Source: JAGTVG01 sp942491935
GTDB taxonomy: Bacteria; Bacteroidota; Bacteroidia; Cytophagales; Cyclobacteriaceae
NCBI GenBank assembly: GCA_942491935.1
Contig: CALOCZ010000041.1
Coordinates: 13,797 to 77,796, forward strand
DNA length: 64,000 nt
Direction: 5' to 3'
In this document: positions 45,238 to 55,655 of the stretch, in pieces
How positions within the stretch are numbered: position 1 is the first letter of the stretch
How the letters are laid out: each line of letters begins with the position of its first letter
The notes under the pieces: generated by a model
The model's database searches: none
The model's input: the letters and a program-made list of their open reading frames with translations, nothing else
Told to the model about the DNA's origin: nothing
Made by a program: the position numbers and the translations under genes

Positions 45238-48200
45238 CTAATTCCCGTTCTTAAACTTATGGACCATCTTATCGGAAAGCAAATACATAACCGGCACAAT
45301 GATCAGAGTCAGAAATGTGGCGAAGCTTAATCCAAATATTACTGTCCATGCCATAGGCCCCCAGAAATCAGCACTACTGCCTCCAATATAAAAATTAGGA
45401 TCCAGCTCTGAGAATAAGCCAATGAAATCAATATTCAAACCTATTGCCATTGGGAATAATCCAAGGACCGTTGTTATCGCGGTAAGAAGGACGGGGCGCA
45501 ACCTGGTTTTTCCTGCCACCTGGATACTGGACAATAATTCTTCATACGGAAGGAGTTGATCATCAGGGATACCCAGTTCAGCCCTTCTTCGCTTTCTGAC
45601 CAGGTTGGTATAATCTATCAGAACGATGGCATTATTTACCACCACCCCAGCGAGAGAAATAATACCGATGCCAGTCATGATAATTACAAAGTCCATATTG
45701 AAAGCTACCAATCCCAGGAATACTCCAATGGTACTGAATAACACTGAAAGTATGATTATGAATGGGGATATCACTGAGTTAAATTGTGCGACAATGATCA
45801 GGAATATTGAGAACACAGCAATTATAAGTGCACGCATAAGAAACTCACTGGACTCTGCCTGTTCCTCCTGTTCACCCGTAAACCGGATATCATATCCATC
45901 AGGGAGTTCCATATCAGCTACAAGTGTCTTTAGTTCAGCAATGATCTCATTGGCATTATACCCTTCTTTCACATTCGAATACAGGGTGATCACCCTGTCA
46001 AGGTCTTTACGTTTGATCGATCCATAAGTTGTTGAATATTCTACATGCGCCACAGAGGAAATAGGGATCTGCCGCCAATTTCCTTTATTGTCCATGAAAG
46101 TGATCCTTTTATTGATCATGGCGTCAACATCATAGCGGTATTCGTCTTTCAGCCGTAATTGTATCGGATATTCGTCTTCACCGTCTTTATATTTTGATAC
46201 TTCCAATCCAAATAATGCTGTCCTCAATTCCGAAGCGATCTGATTTGTGGAAATACCAAACCTGCCTGCCTTGTCCCTGTCGATCTTAATCAGCAGTTCA
46301 GGTTTGCCGACCTCGAGATCAGATTTCAATTCCTCAATACCTGGATAATTTCCTTCATTGATCCTGTTTTTCACTTTGTCAGTCAATGCAATGAGCCGTT
46401 CCAGGTTTTCTCCGGAGATTTCAATATTGATTGGTTTTCCAACAGGCGGCCCCATCTCTTCTTTATCAACGGTGATCTGTACGCCAGGGTATTTATTAAA
46501 TGTATTCCGGATCTCTTCCATGATTGCTGAGGTACTCACTCCTTCCCTGAACTCATACTCTACAAAGGAAATGGCAATCAATCCTTTATTTGGCGTGGCC
46601 TGTCCTCCTGTAAAATCGTTCGGGTCAGAAGCTCCTTCTCCCACCTGGGCGATGATAGATTCAACAGCATGCTCATAAGGCCTGAGCAATTCTGTGAGCT
46701 CTTTCTCCATATTAAGCGTAAACCGGTTCGTATTTTCAATATCTACACCAATTGGTTTTTGAATATAGATGTATACATAATCCGGTTCACTGGATGGGAA
46801 AAGGCTTATTTTTGGTTGCCGTATGCCAACCAGGAGAATCGATACGAAAAGAAGAACAAATGTTGCAGCAAAAAACACATATGGTCTTCTTCCATGTAAT
46901 GCATAATTAATGGTCCTGGAGTACATGGTTTCCAGGTATGGAATGAACCTGTCCTGAAATAACTTGACACCGGGAATAAGTATATGCAAATTGAAAGGTA
47001 TGAAAAGGGTTACAAGTATAAACAAGTTACCAATTACATATATCCCTGCAAGGTCGAACATTATTCCTATAGCCAATAAAATCATGGATATAACAAAAAG
47101 TCTCATTTTCCGGGGCTTTCTTTCCTGTAACTTCATATACATCGAGGTAAGTACAGGATTGATAACCAGAGCCACAAATAAGGAAGAGGATAACACTATG
47201 ATCAGGGTTATTGGCAGGTATTTCATGAACTCTCCCATAATACCTGTCCAGAATACCAGAGGGAAAAAAGCCGCAAGTGTCGTTACTGTAGAGGTAATGA
47301 TCGGCATGGCAACTTCACCCACCCCTTCTTTGGCAGCCTTTATTGGCGAGGCCCCTTCCTGCATCATCCGGTAAATGTTTTCCACTACCACAATACCGTT
47401 ATCGACCAGCATACCAAGCGCCAGTATCAGGCCAAATAAAACCATCATATTTGCGGTATATCCTATGGCATTCAGTATCATGAAGGACATAAACATGGAC
47501 AATGGAATGGCGATACCTACAAAAGTGGCATTCCTTAATCCCATAAAAAACATCAGCGTCAGGGTAACCAGGATAACACCAGTAATAATGGAGTTCTGAA
47601 GATTATCAACCATACTGCGGGTGTATTTTGACATATCATTGGTAAGGGAAACATTCAGATCGTCCGGAAACCTTTCTTTGGTTACCTGGGCAACAATTTC
47701 TTTTATTTTATCTGAGGCGATGATCAGGTTTTCCCCTGCTCTTTTCACGACGTCAACGGTTACTACCGGCAGGCTTTTGGACCTGGAATAACTTTTTCTT
47801 TCTTCATAGGAGTCCCTGACTTCAGCCACATCTCTCAAATAGACTATTTTTCCATTTTCATCACTGACAACAATATCTTCGATTTCTGAGACTGAGCTGA
47901 ATTCACCAACTACCCTGAGCGATCTCTGATAATCTGTCCCACGGATATTACCCCCTGACATGGTCACATTTTCTGCAGCAATGGCGTTCATGATATCCCC
48001 AAAATTCACCTGGGTGGCATCCATTTTAAATATGTCGGCATCGACCCTGATCTCTCTTTCCAGGGCACCCTTTATATCGCATTTTGAGATCTCGGGGAGC
48101 TTTTCAATTTCATCTTCGAGGATCTCAGCATACTTTTTCAGCTCATTTAATGTATAGTTCCCGTACAGATTGACATACAGGATGGGCATCTCATTTATAT

Positions 48201-48639
48201 CTATATCTATTACATTCGGATCTGTATCCAGGTCACTGGGCAATTCGCTTTTAGCTTTGTCTACCGCATCCTTCACATCCTGTAATGCCTTGGCAATATC
48301 TTCCTCAGGGTTGAATTCAACCAGAATGATCGAAAAATCCTGTATTGAAGTTGAAGTTATGTTCTTGATACCTGTAATAGGTTTAATCTCTTTTTCGATT
48401 GGCCTGGTGATCAGGTTCTCGATATCTACCGGTGAATTCCCGGGATAAGGAGTACTGACGTGTACATAGGGTATTTTTACCTCTGGTGCCATTTCTTTAG
48501 GAATGGTCAAATAGGCGTTAATCCCCAGAAATACAATTATTAATGTCAATATTATGACGCTGGTCCTATTATTGATTGCAAGGGTACTCAGACCAAATTC
48601 CCTTACAATCGACTTTTTTGAATCTTTTTTGTCAACCAT
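45238..48639 (-). CDS. RND-family efflux permease
   Basis: The 1133-residue inner-membrane protein has the RND layout of 12 helices and two large periplasmic loops. The N-terminus (INNRTSVIILTLIIVFLGI) and the GLILALGMLVDNGIVVVENI segment in helix 4 are typical, with the conserved Asp pair expected there. It resembles the AcrB/HAE1-type rather than the metal-exporting CusA type; no Met-cluster was noticed. It uses the proton gradient to export small molecules. It is the last gene of a tetR-tolC-adaptor-RND operon, starting 17 bp after the adaptor. Confidence 0.95.
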   Translation of the reverse strand: MVDKKDSKKSIVREFGLSTLAINNRTSVIILTLIIVFLGINAYLTIPKEMAPEVKIPYVHVSTPYPGNSPVDIENLITRPIEKEIKPITGIKNITSTSIQDFSIILVEFNPEEDIAKALQDVKDAVDKAKSELPSDLDTDPNVIDIDINEMPILYVNLYGNYTLNELKKYAEILEDEIEKLPEISKCDIKGALEREIRVDADIFKMDATQVNFGDIMNAIAAENVTMSGGNIRGTDYQRSLRVVGEFSSVSEIEDIVVSDENGKIVYLRDVAEVRDSYEERKSYSRSKSLPVVTVDVVKRAGENLIIASDKIKEIVAQVTKERFPDDLNVSLTNDMSKYTRSMVDNLQNSIITGVILVTLTLMFFMGLRNATFVGIAIPLSMFMSFMILNAIGYTANMMVLFGLILALGMLVDNGIVVVENIYRMMQEGASPIKAAKEGVGEVAMPIITSTVTTLAAFFPLVFWTGIMGEFMKYLPITLIIVLSSSLFVALVINPVLTSMYMKLQERKPRKMRLFVISMILLAIGIMFDLAGIYVIGNLFILVTLFIPFNLHILIPGVKLFQDRFIPYLETMYSRTINYALHGRRPYVFFAATFVLLFVSILLVGIRQPKISLFPSSEPDYVYIYIQKPIGVDIENTNRFTLNMEKELTELLRPYEHAVESIIAQVGEGASDPNDFTGGQATPNKGLIAISFVEYEFREGVSTSAIMEEIRNTFNKYPGVQITVDKEEMGPPVGKPINIEISGENLERLIALTDKVKNRINEGNYPGIEELKSDLEVGKPELLIKIDRDKAGRFGISTNQIASELRTALFGLEVSKYKDGEDEYPIQLRLKDEYRYDVDAMINKRITFMDNKGNWRQIPISSVAHVEYSTTYGSIKRKDLDRVITLYSNVKEGYNANEIIAELKTLVADMELPDGYDIRFTGEQEEQAESSEFLMRALIIAVFSIFLIIVAQFNSVISPFIIILSVLFSTIGVFLGLVAFNMDFVIIMTGIGIISLAGVVVNNAIVLIDYTNLVRKRRRAELGIPDDQLLPYEELLSSIQVAGKTRLRPVLLTAITTVLGLFPMAIGLNIDFIGLFSELDPNFYIGGSSADFWGPMAWTVIFGLSFATFLTLIIVPVMYLLSDKMVHKFKNGN

Positions 48640-48655
48640 TTTACTGTCTTTATTA

Positions 48656-49822
48656 TCAGATTACTGATCCTTCTACCACTTTTACATTGACACCATCATT
48701 AACGTCCCTGAATCCTTCATTGATCAATTCTTCGTCCCCGTTAAGGCCTTTAATGATCATGGTTTGGTTCCTATAGGTTTTACCTCTTTCAACCGGCACT
48801 TTTCTAGCCACAAGGTTCTCTGAATTCTTGGTTACAATATATACATAATCACCCCTGCTATCCATTTGGATCAGGTTGTTGGGTACAACTATTGCATTGT
48901 CTGATTCAAAATCCTTAATTTTAACCACAGCAATAAGATTTGGTTTTAAAAGAACCGGAAGTTTTGGAACCTTAACCTCAACTGTAAAAGTCCTGTTATC
49001 GCGGTTGATCACCTGACCGATAGATGAGATCGTGGTTTCAAATTCCTGATTTAAGGAAGCAAATGTAACTGTTGTAGGATCTCCCTTTTTAATAGATCCT
49101 ATATATGCTTCTGAAACATCAGCTTTGATGTACAGATTTTCCAAACTTACAAGTCTGATCAATGGTACCGTTGGTTGAGCATACTGACCAAGTTTAGCTT
49201 CAAGCTGGTCAATGGTTCCTGAAAAAGGCGCCTTAATATAGGTTTTCTGAATCTGAGATTTTAATGTTTTGATCTGATTTTCCAATGATTCTTTCCTGTT
49301 CTTTGCCTCCAGGTATTGCACTTCAGTACCAATCTTCTGCTCCCATAGATTGGATTGCCTTTCGTACATGGTTTTAGCCAGCTCGTAACTGGTTTGTAAT
49401 TCTTCGTAACTTCGCATCAATATTTCATTGTTGAGCCGAATCAGTGTTTGCCCGGCCCTTACAGCCTCCCCTTCAACCACATAGATCTTTTCGATCAGGC
49501 CCGGAGTTTCTGCGGAGATCACCACATTTTTCCTGGATTCCACAGAACCATTTACTTCAATAAAACTCTCAAAATGCCCACTTGTCACTGGAACAGTATT
49601 TATCAAAGTCGCTTTTCTGTTTGTTTTTGCAAATTCGGGATCCATATCTGCAATTTCCTGCTCCAACTGACTGATCGAATTTTTCAAATCTGCCATTTCA
49701 GTCCTTTTTGCTTTTAATTCGGCTTTTTTCTCATCCAGTGTACTTGAACTCTGGCATGAGGCAATTAAAAGGCCTGCAAATAATATTGATAGGGTTTTGT
49801 TGAATTTCATATTATTCTTCAT
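48656..49822 (-). CDS. RND efflux periplasmic adaptor (MFP/HlyD-like)
   Basis: The 388-residue lipoprotein (lipobox LIASCQSS) has an early coiled-coil (residues 28-60), a biotinyl-lipoyl-like hairpin (GLIEKIYVVEGEAVRAGQTLIRLN), a longer coiled-coil (140-200), the return lipoyl half (KAPFSGTIDQLEAKLGQYA) and beta-barrel/membrane-proximal domains. It bridges the RND pump and the TolC channel. It overlaps the tolC gene by 11 bp, so translation is coupled. Confidence 0.94.
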   Translation of the reverse strand: MKNNMKFNKTLSILFAGLLIASCQSSSTLDEKKAELKAKRTEMADLKNSISQLEQEIADMDPEFAKTNRKATLINTVPVTSGHFESFIEVNGSVESRKNVVISAETPGLIEKIYVVEGEAVRAGQTLIRLNNEILMRSYEELQTSYELAKTMYERQSNLWEQKIGTEVQYLEAKNRKESLENQIKTLKSQIQKTYIKAPFSGTIDQLEAKLGQYAQPTVPLIRLVSLENLYIKADVSEAYIGSIKKGDPTTVTFASLNQEFETTISSIGQVINRDNRTFTVEVKVPKLPVLLKPNLIAVVKIKDFESDNAIVVPNNLIQMDSRGDYVYIVTKNSENLVARKVPVERGKTYRNQTMIIKGLNGDEELINEGFRDVNDGVNVKVVEGSVI

Positions 49823-51215
49823 TATAATTTACTTCTAATACTCCAAGTGCTTTTTCAAGTTCTATTTTTGATAATAAGGCATCATATAAGGCATTATAAT
49901 AATTGGTTTGAGCGGCAACATAGGCATTGTCCGCCTCAATTACTTCAAGATTAGATCCAACTCCTTCCTGGTACTTTATCCTTGAGGTGTTATATACCTC
50001 TTCTGCCAGTTTCATATTTTCCATCTGGTTTTCTAATTGATCCAGGTTTGCCTGAACACTGGTCCTTTTATCATCTACTTCAAGGTTTATAGAATTTTCA
50101 AGCATTTTTTTCTGGTAACCCAGCTGCTGGATCTGCAATTTGTTCTGTTGGATCACTTTTGATTTGTATAAACCATCAAAAATGGGAATATACATGGAAA
50201 TGCCGGCCAACTGGAAGTTTGGATAGACCATCGGATCGCTGAACTTCCAGAGGTTGCCGAAATTCGCCACCCCGGCATTCATTCCCCATCCGAGGACCAG
50301 GTCGATATTTGGAATATATTGTACTTTATTGTTTTTCATATTCAAATAGGCCAGTTCTTCCCTTGTCTGAAGGACTGAATAATCTATCCTTCTCTGATAA
50401 CTGGCTTCAAGGTCGAAAAGTTCTTCTATCTGAAACTTTATATCCTCCAACTTTTCAGTGATTTCAAGTTGCTCAGCTACAGGCATGCCCATTTGATATT
50501 TCAAAAGCTGTCTGCTGATGATCAAAAGCTTACGGGCATTTGTTAACTGAGTATTTATATTATTAAATTCCACCTGCGTCCTGTTGACATCTATTTTCTC
50601 TGCAAAACCATTCTCATACATAATCCTGGTGTCATTTAAAAGCGAATCCAGTCTGCTCTGGTTGGCTTCGAGCAGATTGATGCCAATTTCATTGACTAGA
50701 ACGGTATAATAAGCTTTAGAAACTGCTTCAACCACATCAATCTGTGTTTGTATGTGTTCCCTGGTAGACAATTCCACATAGGTTTTTGAAGCTGACATGC
50801 CCACAAAGAACGAACCTTTGAATATCATTTGGGATACATTCAGGCCAATCAATCCTTCATACGGTGTTCCAAAAGCCACTTCTGTAAATGCATCGTCCGG
50901 TGCGCTCGGATTGAAGATATTTTCAGGAATGAAGGTTTTTCTGATGATGAAATTTTTGTTAAAACTGACATTGGCATCAACCTGGGGCAGTCCCTGAGAT
51001 AAATACTCCCCTACCTTTGCTTGCGAAACCTTTTTCTCCAATTCCGCAATTTTCACACTTTGATTGTTGGTGATGGCGTAATCTATACAATCCTGTAAAG
51101 AAAAGTATTTGACCTCCTCAACAGGCTCATCCAAATTTCCTCCAAGTGCAATCAAAGGCAATAGGGCAAGTATAATTCCAATATGAATGATTCTAAATCT
51201 GATCATTTGTAACAT
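49812..51215 (-). CDS. TolC-family outer-membrane efflux protein
   Basis: The 467-residue protein has a signal peptide (ending LIALGGNLDE), then SLQDCIDYAITNNQSVKIAELE, the usual TolC start, and two long alpha-helical repeats, with YNALYDALLSKIELEKALG at the end. It forms the outer-membrane exit duct for the RND pump encoded next. It overlaps tetR by 23 bp upstream and the adaptor by 11 bp downstream. Confidence 0.94.
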   Translation of the reverse strand: MLQMIRFRIIHIGIILALLPLIALGGNLDEPVEEVKYFSLQDCIDYAITNNQSVKIAELEKKVSQAKVGEYLSQGLPQVDANVSFNKNFIIRKTFIPENIFNPSAPDDAFTEVAFGTPYEGLIGLNVSQMIFKGSFFVGMSASKTYVELSTREHIQTQIDVVEAVSKAYYTVLVNEIGINLLEANQSRLDSLLNDTRIMYENGFAEKIDVNRTQVEFNNINTQLTNARKLLIISRQLLKYQMGMPVAEQLEITEKLEDIKFQIEELFDLEASYQRRIDYSVLQTREELAYLNMKNNKVQYIPNIDLVLGWGMNAGVANFGNLWKFSDPMVYPNFQLAGISMYIPIFDGLYKSKVIQQNKLQIQQLGYQKKMLENSINLEVDDKRTSVQANLDQLENQMENMKLAEEVYNTSRIKYQEGVGSNLEVIEADNAYVAAQTNYYNALYDALLSKIELEKALGVLEVNYNEE

Positions 51216-51819
51216 AATTTTCTTTGTACTTATTTAATAAGGCATTTCCTTTAACGGTCATAATGCCGTAAAAAAAATGATCCAGGATCTGATACTGGAC
51301 TTCCTTGAAATTAAAGGATTCATCAGGGAACACATCCTTGTCAAAAGCAAGCTTGATTTCTTCCATTCGCAGTGTTGCAAGTATCTTAACATCAATGTCA
51401 GCTCTGAAAAATCCTTTTTCAATACCCTCCTCAAGTGTAATAACCAAAGATCGAAACATCACATTCTTCTCAAAATCCAGGTATAAACGCCATGCTTCCT
51501 TGTAATATTTCCTGATATCAAATAATACGTAAGGATTTATCTTTTCAAAGATCTCACGTGCATGCAGGGTACCGCCGTAGAGTAGTTCAATAGGATCTTT
51601 CGATTCATTCTGTACTTTATCGAATTTATCCTCTTGTTCCTTCAGGAATCTTTCGGAAATGAGATAGACAATTTCGTTCTTATCCTTGAAAAAATGATAA
51701 ATGGTTTTCTTTGATATAGATAGCTCTCTTGCTATATCATCCATACTTATGCTTTTTACCCCATATTTAAGGAATAAACTACCTGCCGTTTCTAATATTT
51801 TATCTGATATATCCTCCAT
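51193..51819 (-). CDS. TetR/AcrR-family regulator of the efflux operon
   Basis: The 208-residue protein has an N-terminal helix-turn-helix (AGSLFLKYGVKSISMDDIARELSISKKTIYHFFKDK, residues 12-47, read in pieces) and a variable ligand-binding C-terminal domain. It is the first gene of the efflux operon, overlapping tolC, so it is probably a local repressor induced by a pump substrate. An 8-bp palindrome TACTAGTA lies about 38 bp upstream (51857-51864) and could be part of its operator, though this is weak. Confidence 0.92.
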   Translation of the reverse strand: MEDISDKILETAGSLFLKYGVKSISMDDIARELSISKKTIYHFFKDKNEIVYLISERFLKEQEDKFDKVQNESKDPIELLYGGTLHAREIFEKINPYVLFDIRKYYKEAWRLYLDFEKNVMFRSLVITLEEGIEKGFFRADIDVKILATLRMEEIKLAFDKDVFPDESFNFKEVQYQILDHFFYGIMTVKGNALLNKYKENYVTNDQI

Positions 51820-52405
51820 CGGAACGCCGGAAACTTTAAAATTCTTCTAAGTTTTTTACTAGTATACTTTATTAGGGGAAAAAGGTTTAGAAAAACCAAT
51901 TAAAAATTTGTTAAAATTTACTTCAGTGGTATTGAATGGGGATATCCGGTCACTGTTATTAGTATTCAACCAGGTGGGCTTAGGCCATACTCCATTAGCC
52001 AGGATCAAGGCAAATACTATCCCAAGGATAAAGATGAATCTTAGTATGGCAAGGACAAAGACCAAATCTAAAACATACGGTAAGATGTCAGCTATTAAGA
52101 TGTTTAAAGTATGCATAAAATTAAATTTTTAATGAAATACCATTTTCTATTTTATCAATACGTGCCTATGACAAACAGGTATAGCTATTTTCGGTGAGTG
52201 ATCTTTAATTGCCGGTGAACGTCGGGAATTTACTGTTGATCACAAAAAGATTTAGAAAGCCCTGGATTAGCCTTAAACATTCCCGGGCAAGTGAAAATTG
52301 AAAAATTTCCCTATGGTTCATATCTCTAAACAATCTGATTATTGGTTTTCGAAGTATTTAAACTAAGTTTACATTTATTGATAGCATACAAACTCTGTCA
52401 TCGTT

Positions 52406-53224
52406 TTGGCTGCTTTGGGAAATATCGAAGAAGAAAATCTATTGGATCTTAAATACATTAAGGTCGGTAAGGGAAATAAAAATGCCATTGCTTTTCATGG
52501 TTTTGGGCAGGACAATAGCTATTATGCCCCTTTTGAATCGATTTATGGGCAAGAATACACATTGTACTGCTTTAACCTGCCTTTTCACGGAAACGATACC
52601 ACCATAAAAACAGGCTTCCCAGCTTCATTGGATATTTTAAAGGTTTTTTTTAAGAAATTTTTTGAAAGGAAGCACATTACTGGATTTACCAACATTGGAT
52701 TCAGTATTGGAGCTAAAATTTCCATTGCAATATTGGAACTTTTCCCTGAAAAAATTGAGAAGATGCTATTGATAGCACCAGATGGTTTCAGGACCAATAT
52801 CTGGTATAGCCTTGGAACCGGATCAAGAGTAAGCAGATCGTTATTTAAATATTTTGTAAAGCATCCTGATAACTTATTCAGGCTCACTGATTCGATGGCT
52901 TATCTGGGATTGGTTCATCCTGGTGTGATACGGTTTGCAAAATCACAGATGAACTCCTTTGAAAAGCGGGAAAAGGTATTCTATACGTGGATGTTCTTTC
53001 GAAAGCTTCGCGTTAATAATGATCGAATCATTCAGTTGTTAATCAGGCACCAGATCCCAATAACCATTTTCCTGGGCAAAGAGGATAAGATAATCCTTGA
53101 AAAACATTTTAAGTTCTTAACACAAAACAAAGAAGTAGACTCTAGCATCACTATTCTGCAAGCTGGCCATAACGACCTGATAAAAGAAACAGCTAAATTT
53201 CTTGAAGGATCTAAAGAAAAGTAG
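52406..53224 (+). CDS. Alpha/beta hydrolase
   Basis: The 272-residue cytoplasmic protein has HGFGQDN near residue 34 (oxyanion region), the nucleophile elbow GFSIGAK with Ser near residue 98 and a late catalytic His in AGHND. The acid is probably in FLGKEDKII. It begins at TTG (52406), without a signal peptide. Substrates cannot be predicted; the tail is reminiscent of MenH- or lipase-like hydrolases. It converges on the di-heme enzyme gene, leaving only 34 bp. Confidence 0.88.
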   Translation: MAALGNIEEENLLDLKYIKVGKGNKNAIAFHGFGQDNSYYAPFESIYGQEYTLYCFNLPFHGNDTTIKTGFPASLDILKVFFKKFFERKHITGFTNIGFSIGAKISIAILELFPEKIEKMLLIAPDGFRTNIWYSLGTGSRVSRSLFKYFVKHPDNLFRLTDSMAYLGLVHPGVIRFAKSQMNSFEKREKVFYTWMFFRKLRVNNDRIIQLLIRHQIPITIFLGKEDKIILEKHFKFLTQNKEVDSSITILQAGHNDLIKETAKFLEGSKEK

Positions 53225-53258
53225 ATTATATTTTTAATGTAATAGTCTGTAGTATCTT

Positions 53259-54494
53259 TTATCTGGCCAGATACTCTCCAATATCTGAAGGCGGCCCATA
53301 GGCTGGATTAGTTAGGAATTCATGATCTGTGAGTGTTAACAGGAAAGCTTTAAGGTCTGATTTTTCTTCATCCGAAAGTTGAATTCCATGTTCACGAACA
53401 TTTTTCATCAGAGGGTCTACATAATCTGAATAAACTAATCCTTCAGAATAAAAATCAATCACCTCATCGAGGGTTTTAAACCGGCCGTCATGCATATAAG
53501 GGCCATTGATCTCGCAGTTAATGAGGGAAGGTGCCCTGTATGCCCCGGTATGCATCAGATTATTGGTAATTGAAAAACGGTCCCGGGAATCTTCAAAAAC
53601 CGTATCTTTAGCATTGTTATAATAATCATTGGTGGTCATAAGCAGAGATCCTGAATGGCAATGAAAACAATCGCCTTCTTCAGAGAAAAACAATTCATAA
53701 CCCCTAATTTCCGATGGGTTCAGTTCCGTTTCATGTCTTACATATTTGTAGAACTTAAAGTTATTGGCTACCAGTGTACGGGCAAACTGTGCTATGGCCT
53801 TACTAATTCTGTCAATATTAACCTCTTCTGTGCCAAATGCTGCTTTGAACATGGGCTTATATTTATCAATAGAGGCAATCATTTCAACGGTCTGATCTAT
53901 TGATCCTGCTATTTCATGTTCCGCAACAATTGACATCCAGACAAGCGATTCCAGGTATTTATAGTTTAATTCATCATGTCCCATGAATTCATATCCTTCT
54001 ATCCCGGTCTGCCCATTGGTCTCATGGATAAAACCATTCCAAAGGTACCCGCTAGGATTATATATCAGGTTGTATAATGGCATGGTCATATGTGGTGTCT
54101 TTTTCCCTTCGGGATGGTCAGGAGTAGGCAATCCGAAAGGATGGCCATCGGTAAATTTGGCATGATCAATGCTGACTTCAAAGCCCTGTGATTGTATATG
54201 GCATGTGCCGCACGACATCAGGGAATCCGGATGGTCCCTGCCTGAAAGTCGGCCGTCATAAAAGAGGTAGCGCCCTAGCTCTACGCCTTCAACCGTTGTT
54301 GGATTCTGATAAGGAATATTTAATTGTGTGGGAAAATGTTTTACTTCTTCAAATACATATGGAGTCGGGATCAGTGGCTCAATATTCTCACCATTGTCAC
54401 AGGAGAACAACATCCATAGTGGTATCAGGAGCAAATATTGTGAAATTCTTTTGCCCAAACTCCTAAAATACGCCTGACAATTATTATTCGCCAT
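53259..54494 (-). CDS. Di-heme MauG/MbnH-type peroxidase-like enzyme (pair 1)
   Basis: The 411-residue lipoprotein (lipobox LLFSCDNG) has two heme c sites, SCGTCH near residue 94 and CFHCH near residue 275, and a YMHDGRFKTLDEVIDFY segment common to bacterial di-heme peroxidases. It overlaps the MbnP-like gene upstream by 11 bp (54484-54494), so the two are translationally coupled. In methanotrophs, MbnH oxidises a Trp of its partner MbnP to kynurenine, which then takes part in copper binding. The pairing here suggests the same reaction, but an ordinary peroxidase is possible. Its size and heme spacing resemble MbnH/MauG proteins. Confidence 0.88.
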   Translation of the reverse strand: MANNNCQAYFRSLGKRISQYLLLIPLWMLFSCDNGENIEPLIPTPYVFEEVKHFPTQLNIPYQNPTTVEGVELGRYLFYDGRLSGRDHPDSLMSCGTCHIQSQGFEVSIDHAKFTDGHPFGLPTPDHPEGKKTPHMTMPLYNLIYNPSGYLWNGFIHETNGQTGIEGYEFMGHDELNYKYLESLVWMSIVAEHEIAGSIDQTVEMIASIDKYKPMFKAAFGTEEVNIDRISKAIAQFARTLVANNFKFYKYVRHETELNPSEIRGYELFFSEEGDCFHCHSGSLLMTTNDYYNNAKDTVFEDSRDRFSITNNLMHTGAYRAPSLINCEINGPYMHDGRFKTLDEVIDFYSEGLVYSDYVDPLMKNVREHGIQLSDEEKSDLKAFLLTLTDHEFLTNPAYGPPSDIGEYLAR

Positions 54495-55278
54495 CGACTT
54501 CTACAGTAAATACGTTATAACCATTTTCCGCAATCTTACCCATAGCCTCCTGGTTATTCATGATTTTACCTCCGTAAACATCATGGTCATAATCATGTGG
54601 TTCTGTAAACCAGTTTTCAATATTCATGATGATACTAAGCTCTGAAATACCTCCATCCTTAACTTCAAAACCAGATACGGGCATTATGGTTTCGAACCAG
54701 TTCTGAACGAATCCGGTAATATTATTCTCCTCGTCATATATTTGACCTACGCCAATGTGAAAATTAAATGGAGTTCTTTCAACTTCCTCTTTCATCCAGA
54801 AACCATTAAGTTTCATATAATGATACCCTCCTTCGTCACCTCCCATATGATAGGGCCACATCATATTGCTTTCAGGTGGATCAGTAAACATATCAGGTAT
54901 ATTTTTTTCACCTTTTATTCCAAAGGTGAATTTAATTCCTGTATACTCGCCTGCTTCTATATTCCCGGAGATTGCCCAGCTGAGGGTGGATTCAAGGTCA
55001 GTATCAACATAATGTATCCAGTCATCTCCACCAATCTGGAATTCATCTCCATCCTTTCCTACAAGAACAAGGTCAGAAATGAACCACTGTATTTCTGACA
55101 TTTCATAGTTGTTGCCAGCTGCATTCTCATATATCATCATATCATATGCAGCAGAACTATTATCAACCCTGTGTTCGAATTGTACCATAAGATTACCATT
55201 ACCATTCTGTTCACTCGCGGAATCACAGCCAATCAAAATCGCAGCAATTAGAATTAATATCCCTGAAATCCTTTTCAT
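54484..55278 (-). CDS. MbnP-like copper-binding lipoprotein (pair 1)
   Basis: This 264-residue lipoprotein (lipobox IGCDSASEQ) belongs by overall pattern to the MbnP family. Conserved stretches are YEMSEIQWFISDLVLVG, SNMMWPYHMGGDEGGYHYM and FNFHIGVGQIY, followed by MNIENWF and HDYDHDVYGG. Apart from the lipobox it has no Cys, so it is not the four-Cys variant. The conserved His and Trp residues are the natural candidates for metal binding and for kynurenine formation. It is upstream of, and overlaps, the di-heme enzyme gene. The actual metal is unproven. Confidence 0.85.
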   Translation of the reverse strand: MKRISGILILIAAILIGCDSASEQNGNGNLMVQFEHRVDNSSAAYDMMIYENAAGNNYEMSEIQWFISDLVLVGKDGDEFQIGGDDWIHYVDTDLESTLSWAISGNIEAGEYTGIKFTFGIKGEKNIPDMFTDPPESNMMWPYHMGGDEGGYHYMKLNGFWMKEEVERTPFNFHIGVGQIYDEENNITGFVQNWFETIMPVSGFEVKDGGISELSIIMNIENWFTEPHDYDHDVYGGKIMNNQEAMGKIAENGYNVFTVEVDGE

Positions 55279-55655
55279 TTGCTTAAGTTCTACTATATAA
55301 GGTCAAATGCCTGTCTCCCGCTTTAGCTGGACAGGCCTACTTTAGCGGGAGAATTCGTCTCACTACCGCGGGACTCATTTCATCTTATAGCCCTCTCTTT
55401 AATTCTAAGACACAAAAATACACTAAATTTTGTACTCATTTTCCGACCATATAATTTTTGCGTCAAACAATTCCCTGATCTTCATATAAAAACCAATTTT
55501 TATTATAAACCTCACTAATATTATAGACTGATTTAATCCGCTTAACCACTATTCAGGATTCCCAAAATATGCAAAACAAGCAAACATATACCGAGATGAC
55601 TACGACCCTAACACAAGTCAATACGCAAATATTCTATTACGATTGTTTTATTAAG
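55279..55655. other. Intergenic region between the two MbnP/MbnH-like pairs
   Basis: No convincing gene lies here. It should contain the promoter of pair 1 (minus strand) and the end of pair 2. Two overlapping inverted repeats at 55309-55351 are the only structured element I found. Confidence 0.6.
55309..55351. repeat. Overlapping, mutually exclusive inverted repeats
   Basis: GCCTGTC (55309-55315) pairs with GACAGGC (55330-55336), and CTCCCGCT (55315-55322) pairs with AGCGGGAG (55344-55351). The two stems overlap and cannot form together. The element lies 31 bp upstream of the pair 1 MbnP start, within the leader or promoter. It could be a REP-like repeat or a regulatory hairpin. Confidence 0.6.

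Noticed and set aside
45238..49822. Copper or silver RND exporter (CusA-like) serving the MbnP pairs
   Set aside because: The permease looks like the HAE1/AcrB-type and the operon has a TetR regulator, not a metal sensor.
51859..52116. 85-residue minus-strand frame with a hydrophobic first half, between tetR and the alpha/beta hydrolase
   Set aside because: No family, no clear promoter, and an overlapping plus-strand frame of similar length; not enough to call a gene.
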